From NCBI RefSeq assembly GCF_014117265.1, contig NZ_CP059833.1:1271069-1335068 (forward strand): 64,000 nucleotides of DNA. Reading direction: 5' to 3'. Shown piece by piece: positions 28,269-38,448 of the stretch. The notes beneath the pieces were generated by a model that was not told where the DNA came from, did no database searches, and saw nothing but the letters and a program-made list of their open reading frames with translations. Origin of the DNA: Corynebacterium hindlerae. GTDB lineage: Bacteria; Actinomycetota; Actinomycetes; Mycobacteriales; Mycobacteriaceae. Made by a program: the position numbers and the translations under genes. Within the stretch, counting starts at the first letter, position 1. The number at the start of each line of letters is the position of its first letter.

Positions 28269-29789
28269 TTAGTTCTTAGCTCCGCGGCGTGCGAACCAAG
28301 CACCAGCTGCGACGATTGCTGCACCGATCGCGGCCAGGATGCCAACACCAGCACCACCGGTCAGTGGCAGCTGCGGGGTGTCCTCACGAAGGTTGACAAC
28401 TTCCTTGACCAAAGTAATCTTGTCGTCGCCCTCGCCTTCTACCTTCTGAATGTCCTCACGAGTCATAGTGAAGGAGATTGGCTTGTTGTTCTTCTTGTAA
28501 CCAGCAGGAGCCTTGGTCTCAAGCAAGCAGTAGTGCTTCTCAATCGGAGCATCGTGGTTCTCAACATCGGTAACGTGAAGACCATCAATGGTTAAGGTTC
28601 CGTCTTCACCAGTGGTCCACTTGTTCGTTTCACCGATAGTGATTTTGTTTTCATCGCTTACCGATTCCGCCCCAGCATCACAACGGTACAGCTCGAACTC
28701 CGCACCCTTTAGGGTCTCGTTCTTATCTTTGTCCGTCTTCACGACCTTCAGCTTGCCGTGGTAAGTGATAACTTCGTTGGTCTTCTGTTCAACGTCATCA
28801 CCGGTGCTCGGGTTATTGAAGATGACATCTGCCTGGTTCTTGAGTTCGACAGTCTCGCCAACATTCTTACGCTTGACCTCGAACTTCAGGGACATCTTAG
28901 CGCCGGATTCCACCTTGTCTCGCCCCTGTTCACTGAGGGAAACAGTGAGGGTGTTCTCGTTTTCTGGAGAAGGTTCGGTGATTTCGTAATCATCTTCGGA
29001 AAGGGTTTTGTCGCCAGCCTTTACTTCTGTCACCCCAACGAACTCAAGGCGACTATCCAGCTTGTCCTTGAACTCGAACTTCGTTAGTTGCTTCCGTTCC
29101 TTATTGAAGTTCGGGGCATCCGCAGTGATCGTGTAGCTGAATGCGTCCTGGGTGTTCTTGTCAGCGTCTTCGACCTTCTTTTCGGTCTTCGACTCGGAGT
29201 TCTTCGGGTACACATGTACGTGGTAGTTCCATGCGTTACCTTCTGGGCCGGTTGTCGGTACGAATACCAAGAACGGCTTAGCTGGAATCAGGGTAGAACC
29301 ACCCGCCTCAACCTGCTCGGTTACTTTTTCCTCAACCAGGTAAACACCAATTTCGAGGTCTTTGAACTCAGCAACGCCATCCTTTACAACAACTGTCTTG
29401 CCCTCACCTTGAGCTTCAGCATCTTTCGGAGTCAACTTCGCAGCTGCAGCGAAACCTTCATTGGTGGTCAGGTCGGCATTCGTAACCTTTTTTACAGTAA
29501 AGGAGACGCGATTATCACCAATAGCTTTTCCTGGAGCCGCTTCTCCTAGATCCATGCCGGTGTTATTTTCGTCTTTTTCCGCACCGATTCGCTTGTGGAT
29601 GGTGATTGCACCAGTCTTACTGAAATCGATGTTACCGGCTCCAGCGCCTTCGTTCGTTTCGCCAGGATTAATAGCAGTAGCAGTATTGCCTTCCTCCTGC
29701 GCGAATGCACCTGGTGCTGAGATACCCAGGGAGAGGCCGACAATGGCGGCGAATGATACCGAGCGGGCGGTACGAGAGAACTTGTTCAC
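28269..29789 (-). CDS. Major pilin subunit (SpaD/SpaA type)
   Basis: 506 aa. Signal peptide (~1-30, ending GAFAQ), pilin motif WNYHVHVYPKN with the crosslinking Lys at ~196, CnaB-type domains with E-box LLETKAPAGY, and sorting signal LPLTG at ~474 plus hydrophobic helix and RRGAKN tail. Sortase C links Lys196 of one subunit to the LPLTG Thr of the next. GTG start 29789 follows AAAAGGA. It opens the minus-strand pilus operon; a ~600-bp intergenic region separates it from the divergent sortase gene. Confidence 0.94.
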   Translation of the reverse strand: MNKFSRTARSVSFAAIVGLSLGISAPGAFAQEEGNTATAINPGETNEGAGAGNIDFSKTGAITIHKRIGAEKDENNTGMDLGEAAPGKAIGDNRVSFTVKKVTNADLTTNEGFAAAAKLTPKDAEAQGEGKTVVVKDGVAEFKDLEIGVYLVEEKVTEQVEAGGSTLIPAKPFLVFVPTTGPEGNAWNYHVHVYPKNSESKTEKKVEDADKNTQDAFSYTITADAPNFNKERKQLTKFEFKDKLDSRLEFVGVTEVKAGDKTLSEDDYEITEPSPENENTLTVSLSEQGRDKVESGAKMSLKFEVKRKNVGETVELKNQADVIFNNPSTGDDVEQKTNEVITYHGKLKVVKTDKDKNETLKGAEFELYRCDAGAESVSDENKITIGETNKWTTGEDGTLTIDGLHVTDVENHDAPIEKHYCLLETKAPAGYKKNNKPISFTMTREDIQKVEGEGDDKITLVKEVVNLREDTPQLPLTGGAGVGILAAIGAAIVAAGAWFARRGAKN

Positions 29790-30388
29790 TTGGAAGAGTC
29801 CTTTTCTTCAGTTCTAAGTAGGAACGCCCGTTTGGTGGGACCAGTTCCATGTTGGTTGGGGAGCCACTCCGGAAGTTTTCTAGGGCACACTCACAATTGC
29901 CCTTCAGAAAACAGGCAATCATTGGGGCGAGGTCACAGCTAGCTTTGATCTTCTCATGAATCGCTTAAAGGAAGCTTAACACCCCGCTTTGGAAGTTGGA
30001 AGCTAAGCCCATGTGACCATCTAGACAGTCACAGTTAACAATGCCTCTTCTCTCCTGAATGTTTCCTTATCAAAACAATACCGTTGGTGCAGCTTAACAC
30101 CTTAAAAAATATCCATTTATCTGAAAAGTACTGCTGCTTTTCTCCATCACAGATATACCCCTTCTTGGGGTCAAGTTTGGATGTGCCACCGTTCGACCCA
30201 ATCCCCTTTAGCAAACTTGCCCAAACTGTTAGCAATTACGATCCCCTTCATCCCGTCCAGCATCGGATTTCACGAACCGACTGCACTCGACGTACCTTGG
30301 ACTATGGCTACCAACCGGGGGATAGAACGATCATCCCTGACATTCTTGGAAAATCCCGTGACCCCATTCACACTGAAGGTAGGAACAC
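29790..30388. promoter_or_regulatory. Divergent regulatory region of the pilus island, no gene seen
   Basis: About 600 bp, AT-richer than the core genome. Short open frames here have no convincing ribosome site or protein pattern. The 11-mer AGCTTAACACC occurs twice (29973-29983, 30091-30101) in direct orientation, 118 bp apart. The promoters of the major pilin and of the second sortase must lie here, but I cannot place them surely. Confidence 0.5.
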
Positions 30389-31309
30389 ATGGGTCGTCAT
30401 AGCAACACTCCGACGCGGAACAGATCGTCGAAGGGCGGCAAGAAGCTCAACTCCAACGCCATCATTGCGCTAGTCCTTATCCTGTGTGGCCTCGGAGTCT
30501 TGTTGTATCCCGTGGTGGCGACGCAGTGGAACAACATTCAGCAAGCCCGAGCCGCGGACGAATACTCCAAGCTGGAGCAATCAGTTCCACCCGAGGTGCT
30601 GAACAAAGCATGGGAAGAGGCACACCAATATAACGCTGAGCTTCGTGAGATCAACCCCGCCGATGCCTGGACCACCAGCGACGACGAAAATTCTCCCGCG
30701 TACCAGCGTTACCGCCAATACCTGAATGTGCTTTCGGAAACAGAGGCCATGGGGCGCGTCGTCATCCCCTCCATCAACTCTGACCTCCCGCTTTATCACG
30801 GCACCTCAGAAAAGGCCCTTTCCCGCGGCGTCGGTCACCTATACGGCACAGACTTTCCAGTCGGCGGGATCGGCGATGGCGAAGGTCGCCATGCGGCGCT
30901 GTCTGCTCACACAGGCATCCAGAATGCCACCTTGTGGGACAACCTCACCAAGGTAAAGAAAGGCGACGCCTTCTACATCGCTGTCGCTGGCAAGAAACTT
31001 AAATACCTTGTGCATGACATCCAAGTGGTCGAACCGTCCGACACTTCCATCCTGCACCGCGAACCCAGTCAGGATCTGATCACCCTCATCACGTGCACCC
31101 CGTATGCCATCAACACCCACCGACTCCTCGTCACAGGACACCAAGTGCCGATGGACCCTGCCGATGAAGCCGTCTTTGAATCCAGCGGACTGCGCTGGCA
31201 GTGGTGGATGTGGGCCATCATCGGCGCCGCCGCCGTCATCCTCATCCTGCTCGCGCTGTGGCTGCGAAAGGTTTTCGGGAAGACGGAATCCGACGACGCG
31301 GACTCATAG
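30389..31309 (+). CDS. Class C sortase, second copy (SrtB position of the SpaD-type cluster)
   Basis: 306 aa. Membrane helix (~22-42), catalytic His in LSAHTGI (~174), Cys in TLITCTPYAINTHR (~236) and Arg (~245), and a C-terminal membrane helix. The lid region reads NPADAW (DAW at 92-94) instead of the DPW of its neighbour. It is transcribed away from the pilin operon. In C. diphtheriae such clusters carry two sortases with overlapping or divided pilin specificity. Confidence 0.92.
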   Translation: MGRHSNTPTRNRSSKGGKKLNSNAIIALVLILCGLGVLLYPVVATQWNNIQQARAADEYSKLEQSVPPEVLNKAWEEAHQYNAELREINPADAWTTSDDENSPAYQRYRQYLNVLSETEAMGRVVIPSINSDLPLYHGTSEKALSRGVGHLYGTDFPVGGIGDGEGRHAALSAHTGIQNATLWDNLTKVKKGDAFYIAVAGKKLKYLVHDIQVVEPSDTSILHREPSQDLITLITCTPYAINTHRLLVTGHQVPMDPADEAVFESSGLRWQWWMWAIIGAAAVILILLALWLRKVFGKTESDDADS

Positions 31310-31546
31310 CTACATTTTTGAGTTCTTCCCTGCCACGAACCAAAGAATCGGCCCGAGCAGCGGGAAAGCGAAACACGCCAACGCCCACAGCGCCTTGCCG
31401 CCGCTGGCGTAGTTTTCGCTACGCACGATGCTGAGCAGGGCCACAACAAAAAGAACAATCTGGGCTATGACCAATAGGGTAATTGCTACGAGCCCGAAGC
31501 CACCGACAAGGGTAGTAAAACTGCTGGTATCTGCCGAACTGCTCAT
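31310..31546 (-). CDS. Small membrane protein with PLDc_N-like domain
   Basis: 78 aa, two hydrophobic helices joined by a short loop with SGGKALWALACFAFPLLGPILWF, the pattern of the phospholipase-D-nuclease N-terminal (PLDc_N) domain often seen as a free-standing small protein. It converges on the sortase gene with no gap. Function unknown. Confidence 0.75.
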   Translation of the reverse strand: MSSSADTSSFTTLVGGFGLVAITLLVIAQIVLFVVALLSIVRSENYASGGKALWALACFAFPLLGPILWFVAGKNSKM

Positions 31547-31650
31547 TTTCCATCACTCCCTAAACAAATCGACTCGAGACTTCATGGGGTCGAGGCTACA
31601 ACCAATGGCGTCGTCAAGCAGTGGCAGCAAAAATCACCCCAAAATCGTGA

Positions 31651-33534
<1,884 letters not shown>

Positions 33535-33549
33535 AGACAGCGGCGTGCT

Positions 33550-33610
33550 GGATTTGGTAATGCAAAACGACTTTTTCCGCTGTTAAACGTTACTTTGCAT
33601 TACCAAATCC
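33550..33610. repeat. Long perfect inverted repeat after leuA
   Basis: 17-bp perfect arms (GGATTTGGTAATGCAAA, 33550-33566; mirror 33594-33610) with a 27-nt loop, between convergent leuA and a membrane-protein gene. There is no T run at the base, so it is not a standard terminator. Confidence 0.8.
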
Positions 33611-33623
33611 GGCATCGGTTTCT

Positions 33624-34016
33624 CTATCTCCAGACCAACGCAGCCCCCTCATACCCGGTGGCCACGGTGCTGATGATCGCTACGATGACTAGCAGCACTT
33701 GAATGATCATGTGCATGCGGCCGGTTTTAATGGCTAGAAAGTGCTGTAGCAGGAATAGGCCCAGAAGCGCGCCAGCCGAAATGATGACGCCCTTGGCGTA
33801 GAGGGCATGATCGGCGTAAATGCCAGGGTTTTCTTCGCTTGCCCCCTTGAGCACCATGAGGGCTTCGCCTGTGCTGTTCGTGACTGCAGTGGAAACTACT
33901 GCCAGGGCGGCAAGCCCAGTGGTCAGCCATTTATTCTTCAGGTACCAGGTGGGGCGCACCGCAGCGAGGATCGCTAGCAGCGCTATAACAGGGACAGCAA
34001 CAATAGTGAGGTGCAC
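33624..34016 (-). CDS. Four-helix membrane protein (DUF2231-like)
   Basis: 130 aa with four hydrophobic helices. GTG start (MHLTIVAVPVIALLAI). The pattern of a His near the start, then a loop with TNSTGEAL and HALYAKG between helices, resembles DUF2231 proteins, some of which bind haem or metals, but the match is weak. Flanked on both sides by long inverted repeats. Confidence 0.55.
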   Translation of the reverse strand: MHLTIVAVPVIALLAILAAVRPTWYLKNKWLTTGLAALAVVSTAVTNSTGEALMVLKGASEENPGIYADHALYAKGVIISAGALLGLFLLQHFLAIKTGRMHMIIQVLLVIVAIISTVATGYEGAALVWR

Positions 34017-34108
34017 AATCAGTGGATGACGATATCTCTACTTCCCCGTCTTGCCTGGCAAGTTCAAAGGTAAGTCATGGGAGCATCATCGTGTTGTGCA
34101 GAGATACC

Positions 34109-34178
34109 GTAAGTAAAACTCTGCATTTTGCCCCTGAGAAGGCCCCAAAATCTGACCAAAATGCAGAATTTTACTTAC
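34109..34178. repeat. Long inverted repeat upstream of the DnaQ-like gene
   Basis: 22-bp arms (34109-34130 and 34157-34178) that match at 21 of 22 positions, around a 26-nt loop. It lies 36 bp before the DnaQ-like start and ~90 bp upstream of the membrane-protein gene, so it sits in a divergent promoter region. Confidence 0.8.
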
Positions 34179-34214
34179 ACCATCTGAAAGCACCTCTGGG
34201 CTAAGCTATTTTCG

Positions 34215-35258
34215 ATGACTAACAAACCAGCACAGACTCCGCAGGAGCGAGAGGCAGCGCGGCGGGAGCGCCGTGAAGCGCGGGAGCGCGCCATCGCCGC
34301 TGCCCCGTTCGCGGTGGTGCACGCCGAAACCACGGGCATTCATCCCTCGACAGCCCGCATGGTGTCGCTCACGATCCTGACGCTGTCCCCCGAGGGCGAG
34401 GTCGTGGACGATTTCTTCGCCATTTTCAATCCCGGCACTGATACCGGCCCGCGTCATCTGCACGGCATCAGCGATGAGGAGTTTGTCCAGGCCCGCACGT
34501 TCGAGCGGTCAGTGCGACAGGTGAACGCACTCCTCGACGGCCGTACCCTCATCATGCATAACATGCCCCGCACCTGGGGCTTTGTGCTGGGCGAATCGAA
34601 GTCTGCGCTTCGGACGCTGCAGCGCCGTAGCCGTAACCGCAATCGGGGTCGGCGCGGACGGCGCCGTGTTGGTCGGCCGCCACGTCCGGTGGCATTGATC
34701 GATACGCTCGCTACGGCTCGCCGGATGGGCCTGCCGCTGGAGGATACGCGCGTCCGCGCGGTGGCTCGGGAGCTTGGTATCGCTGCACCCAGCCCCGTCG
34801 CTTCCAAGGAAAGAGCTCTGCTTCCTGCGGAAACGGTGTCGCGGGAGACTGCATCGTTGGTGCGCGCTATTTATTTGGCGCAGGATCCTAATGTGCTGGC
34901 TACGTACGATCCCACCTCGCTAAAAGCTGATCGTTTCGGGTTGCAGCGTTCCATTGTGCGGGTGGATGCCATGGATGCCACCGTGGAAGTCGAAAACCCT
35001 GGTGTTTTTGTGCCGGGGAATTCGTTGCAGCCAGGGATGGAGTTTGTGGTGAGCCCCGATGTGGAGCTGGACCCGGACCTGATCATTTCCAGTGGTGTGG
35101 ATGTGGGGTTGAAGTACAGCGAGAAGGTGTCCCGTCAGACGAGTGTGCTGGTGTGCAACCGTACCTCGGAGCTGCGGGGTAAGGCGATGCATGCGGATCG
35201 GAAAGGAATTCCGCTGGTGTCGGACGAAGAGTTCTTGGAGCTGTGCCGGGCGGTATAG
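34215..35258 (+). CDS. DnaQ-like exonuclease-fold protein with C-terminal BRCT domain
   Basis: 347 aa. A basic N-terminus, an RNase T/DnaQ-like fold (~30-230), a very basic insertion (RRSRNRNRGRRGRRR, ~137-151), and a BRCT-like C-terminal domain (~270-347, ISSGVDVGLKYSEKVSRQTSVL). The first exonuclease motif reads HAETTG where active enzymes have DxETTG, so the first metal Asp is missing. It may be a non-catalytic DNA-binding protein. It sits just upstream of murT. Confident on fold, not on activity. Confidence 0.75.
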   Translation: MTNKPAQTPQEREAARRERREARERAIAAAPFAVVHAETTGIHPSTARMVSLTILTLSPEGEVVDDFFAIFNPGTDTGPRHLHGISDEEFVQARTFERSVRQVNALLDGRTLIMHNMPRTWGFVLGESKSALRTLQRRSRNRNRGRRGRRRVGRPPRPVALIDTLATARRMGLPLEDTRVRAVARELGIAAPSPVASKERALLPAETVSRETASLVRAIYLAQDPNVLATYDPTSLKADRFGLQRSIVRVDAMDATVEVENPGVFVPGNSLQPGMEFVVSPDVELDPDLIISSGVDVGLKYSEKVSRQTSVLVCNRTSELRGKAMHADRKGIPLVSDEEFLELCRAV

Positions 35259-35269
35259 AATCTGGGGTC

Positions 35270-36499
35270 ATGAAACTTCGCACGTACCTTGCGACGGCCG
35301 CCGCCAACGCCGCCACCAAAGCATCACAGCTTTCCGGTCGGGGCGCCGGGGGCATGATCGGTGGGTTGATCGCCAATGCCATCGACCCGACCATCATGGA
35401 ACAGTTGGGCGCTGGCCGACCGGTGGCACTGGTCACCGGCACGAATGGTAAGTCCACCACCACCCGGATGTTGGTCGGTGCGCTGCGCAGCAAATACCAG
35501 GTTGCCACCAATGATGGGGGCGACAACATGGACGCTGGGATCATCTCTGCCTTGCTGAAGGGTAAAGAGGCCTCACACATTGTCCTCGAGTGCGACGAAT
35601 TGCATGTACCGGCCGTCGCTAAGCGGCTGCGTCCGAGCGTGCTGGTGCTGCTGAATCTGACGCGCGACCAGCTTGACCGCGTCGGCGAGATCAACAAGAT
35701 TGAGCGCACCCTGCGCGCGGCCGTGGCGGAAAATCCGCAGATGACTGTGATCGCGAACTGCGACGACGTCCACGTCACCTCCGTCGCCTTCGACGCCCCC
35801 AACGTGGTGTGGGTCGCCGCTGGGGCGGGCTGGACCGGCGACTCCGTGAGTTGCCCTCGCACCGGCGGGCACGTCGTCCGCGACGGCGACGATTGGTACG
35901 CCGTCAAGCCACTTCCCGACGGCCGGGAGTTCCGACGCCCCACCCCCACCTGGGAAATCTCCGACGCCGGCATCACCACTGGCGGCGAGACCACGCCCCT
36001 GGACCTGCAGCTCCCCGGCCGTGCAAATCGAGGCAACGCCACCCAAGCTATCGCCGCCGCGTCCTGCTTCGACATCCCGCTTGCCGACGCCATCGCCGCC
36101 ACCGAAGCCGTGGACAACGTCGCCGGACGCTACTCCACCATCACCTTCAAAGGCCGTGACGTGCATATGATCCTGGCGAAAAACCCGGCCGGCTGGCAAG
36201 AGGCCCTCTCCATGCTCGACCGCACCGCCGACGGCCTGGTCATCGCTGTGAACGGCCAAGTCGCCGACGGCGAAGACCTCTCCTGGCTCTGGGATGTGTC
36301 CTTCGAAGACGTCCACGACTGCTTCGTCCACGCCGCCGGCGAACGCGGCACCGACCTGGCGGTGCGCCTCACCTATGCATCTATTGAGCACTCGCTCAAT
36401 GCCAACCCTGTGGACGCTATCCGCGCCTGCCCATCCGGCCGCGTAGAAGTCCTGGCAAACTACACCGCGTTCCGCGACCTGAAGAAGGCACTGTCATGA
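35270..36499 (+). CDS. murT: Lipid II isoglutaminyl synthase, MurT subunit
   Basis: 409 aa, Mur-ligase fold: P-loop TGTNGKSTTTRM, central domain with LLNLTRDQLDRVGE, and the C-terminal DUF1727 section (ILAKNPAGWQEAL). With GatD it amidates D-glutamate of lipid II, needed for crosslinking. The Cys4 zinc ribbon of staphylococcal MurT is reduced to one Cys (SCPRTGG). ATG 35270 follows TAGAAT by 8 nt. Its stop overlaps gatD (ATGA). Confidence 0.93.
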   Translation: MKLRTYLATAAANAATKASQLSGRGAGGMIGGLIANAIDPTIMEQLGAGRPVALVTGTNGKSTTTRMLVGALRSKYQVATNDGGDNMDAGIISALLKGKEASHIVLECDELHVPAVAKRLRPSVLVLLNLTRDQLDRVGEINKIERTLRAAVAENPQMTVIANCDDVHVTSVAFDAPNVVWVAAGAGWTGDSVSCPRTGGHVVRDGDDWYAVKPLPDGREFRRPTPTWEISDAGITTGGETTPLDLQLPGRANRGNATQAIAAASCFDIPLADAIAATEAVDNVAGRYSTITFKGRDVHMILAKNPAGWQEALSMLDRTADGLVIAVNGQVADGEDLSWLWDVSFEDVHDCFVHAAGERGTDLAVRLTYASIEHSLNANPVDAIRACPSGRVEVLANYTAFRDLKKALS

Positions 36500-37191
36500 T
36501 CACCATCGGACTCATCCTCCCCGACGTCCTCGGCACCTACGGCGACGACGGCAACGCCCTCGTCCTGCGCCAACGCGCCCGCATGCGTGGCATCGACGCC
36601 TCAATTCAACGCATCCTGCTGGGCCAACCCGTGCCCTCTGACTTGGATGTTTACTGCCTCGGTGGTGGCGAGGACACCGCCCAAATCCTCGCCGCGGAAC
36701 ACCTCATCAATGACGGTGGCCTCACCCGCGCCGCCAATAACGGCCGCCCCATCCTCGCGATCTGCGCCGGCTTCCAGGTCCTGGGAACCTCGTTCCGCGC
36801 CTCCGGCCGGGAGGTAGCTGGGGTCGGGCTTATCGACGCCACCACCACCTCCCTGGACAAGCGCGCCATCGGTGAAGTCGTTTCCACACCTCAGCTTCCC
36901 GGGCTGACTCAGCCACTCACCGGCTTCGAAAACCACATGGGCGCCACCAGCCTTGGGTCTGCCGCTTTGCCACTTGGCCGCGTTACCCGCGGAGTGGGAA
37001 ACTCAGACTCTTCCGTTGAGGGCGCCATCCAAGGCTCCATCATCGCCACCTACATGCACGGCCCCGTCCTCGCGCGCAACCCAGAGCTAGCAGACCACCT
37101 ACTAGCCAAGGCGATGAATGTACCAGTTGAGTCACTGGAGCCATTGGATTTGCCCGAGGTCACGCAGCTGCGGGCAGAGCGGTTGAAGTAG
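36496..37191 (+). CDS. gatD: Lipid II isoglutaminyl synthase, glutamine amidotransferase GatD
   Basis: 231 aa, class I (CobB/CobQ-type) glutaminase with the nucleophile in ILAICAGFQVLG and the catalytic His in TYMHGPVLARNP. It supplies ammonia to MurT. It overlaps murT by 4 bp, matching the fixed pairing of the two subunits. Confidence 0.93.
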   Translation: MITIGLILPDVLGTYGDDGNALVLRQRARMRGIDASIQRILLGQPVPSDLDVYCLGGGEDTAQILAAEHLINDGGLTRAANNGRPILAICAGFQVLGTSFRASGREVAGVGLIDATTTSLDKRAIGEVVSTPQLPGLTQPLTGFENHMGATSLGSAALPLGRVTRGVGNSDSSVEGAIQGSIIATYMHGPVLARNPELADHLLAKAMNVPVESLEPLDLPEVTQLRAERLK

Positions 37192-37207
37192 GGGGCATGG
37201 GGAACAC

Positions 37208-37241
37208 GATAGGGATTCGTGTTTCGGTTCAAATCCCTATC
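37208..37241. terminator. Hairpin between gatD and recR
   Basis: GATAGGGATT and AATCCCTATC (10-bp perfect arms) around a 14-nt loop between convergent genes. No T run follows, so termination strength is doubtful. The GGTTCAAATCC in the loop/arm resembles a tRNA T arm, but no cloverleaf can be drawn. Confidence 0.4.
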
Positions 37242-37250
37242 CAGTCTCCA

Positions 37251-37874
37251 TCAAAGCTTCAGTCGTCCCGACAATGCCCTTGACAGGGTGAGCTCGTCCA
37301 CGAACTCCAAGTCGCCACCCAATGGCATGCCAGAGGCTAGGCGGGAAATAGTGAGATCAGGGAAATCACGGAGGAGCCGCGCCAGGTAGGAGGCCGTTGC
37401 TTCACCCTCGGTGTTGGGGTCGGTGGCCAGGATAACTTCGGTGATATCCGGGGCCTGAGGGGCAACATCGGGGAGGACCCCAGCGATGCGTTGCAGCAGC
37501 TCAGTAATGTGCAGGTCCTTGGGACCAATGTTGGCCAACGGGTCAAGCGCCCCGCCCAGCACGTGGTAGCGCCCCTTGTATTCGCCGGTGCGCTCGATGA
37601 CCTGGATGTCTTTGGGCTCCTCAACTACACAAATGAGAGAGGTATCGCGCCCACTATCAGCGCAAATGCGACAGACTTCATCGCGGGAAATATTGCAACA
37701 AATCCGGCAGAAAGTTACGCCCTCGCGGACAGCGTCCAAAGCTGACTGAAGGCGCTCAATATCAGTGGCCTCCACCTGCAGCAGGTGGAAAGCGATGCGC
37801 TGCGCCGATTTGGGCCCAACCCCTGGGAGCCTAGAGAGCTCGTCAATAAGATCCTGGAGTGGGCCTTCAAACAC
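37251..37874 (-). CDS. recR: Recombination protein RecR
   Basis: 207 aa: helix-hairpin-helix [17 protein letters not shown], Cys4 zinc finger ([16 protein letters not shown]) and Toprim start CVVEEPKD. Works with RecF/RecO to load RecA at gaps. GTG start at 37874. It lies just downstream of ebfC in the conserved dnaX-ebfC-recR order. Confidence 0.96.
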   Translation of the reverse strand: MFEGPLQDLIDELSRLPGVGPKSAQRIAFHLLQVEATDIERLQSALDAVREGVTFCRICCNISRDEVCRICADSGRDTSLICVVEEPKDIQVIERTGEYKGRYHVLGGALDPLANIGPKDLHITELLQRIAGVLPDVAPQAPDITEVILATDPNTEGEATASYLARLLRDFPDLTISRLASGMPLGGDLEFVDELTLSRALSGRLKL

Positions 37875-37923
37875 GTAGCGCAGCCTTTAACTTAAGTAGA
37901 CGAAGGGATGGTCGTCGATAAGC

Positions 37924-38247
37924 TTAGCCGAACAGGCTGCCCATATCCGGCATACCCTGGGACAGCGGGCCCATCTTTTCCTTCGCCAGCTGGCCGATCT
38001 GGTTGTGCGCATCCTGGAACGCGCCAAGAACCAGGTCCTGGAGGGTGTCAACATCCTCAGGATCGACAACCTTGGGGTCAATCTCCACAGCAGTAACCTC
38101 GCCGGACCCCAGCAAGGTGATCTTCACCAGACCATTACCAGCCTCGCCGACCACGGAAGAAGCAATGAGTTCACTCTGGGCCTGCTGCAGCTTAGCCTGC
38201 ATTTGCTGAGCCTGGGCAATGATCTGGGACATATCTGGTTGGGACAT
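37924..38247 (-). CDS. YbaB/EbfC nucleoid-associated protein
   Basis: 107 aa: MSQIIAQAQQMQAKLQQAQ then GNGLVKITLLGSGEVTAVEIDP, the YbaB fold that binds DNA as a dimer. GAAAGGT precedes the ATG. Between dnaX and recR, as in most bacteria. Confidence 0.94.
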   Translation of the reverse strand: MSQPDMSQIIAQAQQMQAKLQQAQSELIASSVVGEAGNGLVKITLLGSGEVTAVEIDPKVVDPEDVDTLQDLVLGAFQDAHNQIGQLAKEKMGPLSQGMPDMGSLFG

Positions 38248-38330
38248 GATTTACCTTTCGTTGCTGTCTTGAATCTTTACCAGTGTAACTATTCCTATCC
38301 TCAGGCGCTGTGTTGTGGCTTGGGTTCCTT

Positions 38331-38436
38331 GCAATCCCCGGGAAGTGAAACTCGGATCTCGGAACAAAAACACATAAATAGCAAGATTGCAGCCTAAAAT
38401 GTCCCCGAGATCCGGGAAACGCTTCCCGGGTTTCTC
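38331..38436. repeat. Long palindromic intergenic element, family 2, copy 2
   Basis: It begins GCAATCCCCGGGAAG and mirrors into CTTCCCGGG, with CTCGGATCTCGG/CCGAGATCCGG inner arms and a centre sharing AAATAGCAA..TTGCAGC with 17211-17316. Distances between landmarks are identical in both copies (74 and 90 nt). Here it lies between dnaX and ebfC, which are transcribed in the same direction, so it would be in the transcript. Confidence 0.85.
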
Positions 38437-38448
38437 ACCCACAAGCCG

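Noticed and set aside
30035..30235. A 66-codon frame in the pilus control region
   Set aside because: No ribosome site, no recognisable pattern, AT-rich non-coding surroundings.
35083..36117. A 344-codon frame antisense to murT
   Set aside because: murT carries the Mur-ligase motifs; the antisense product is low-complexity.
37195..37260. A tRNA gene between gatD and recR
   Set aside because: GGTTCAAATCC is present, but no acceptor, anticodon or D arm can be formed; it is a hairpin.
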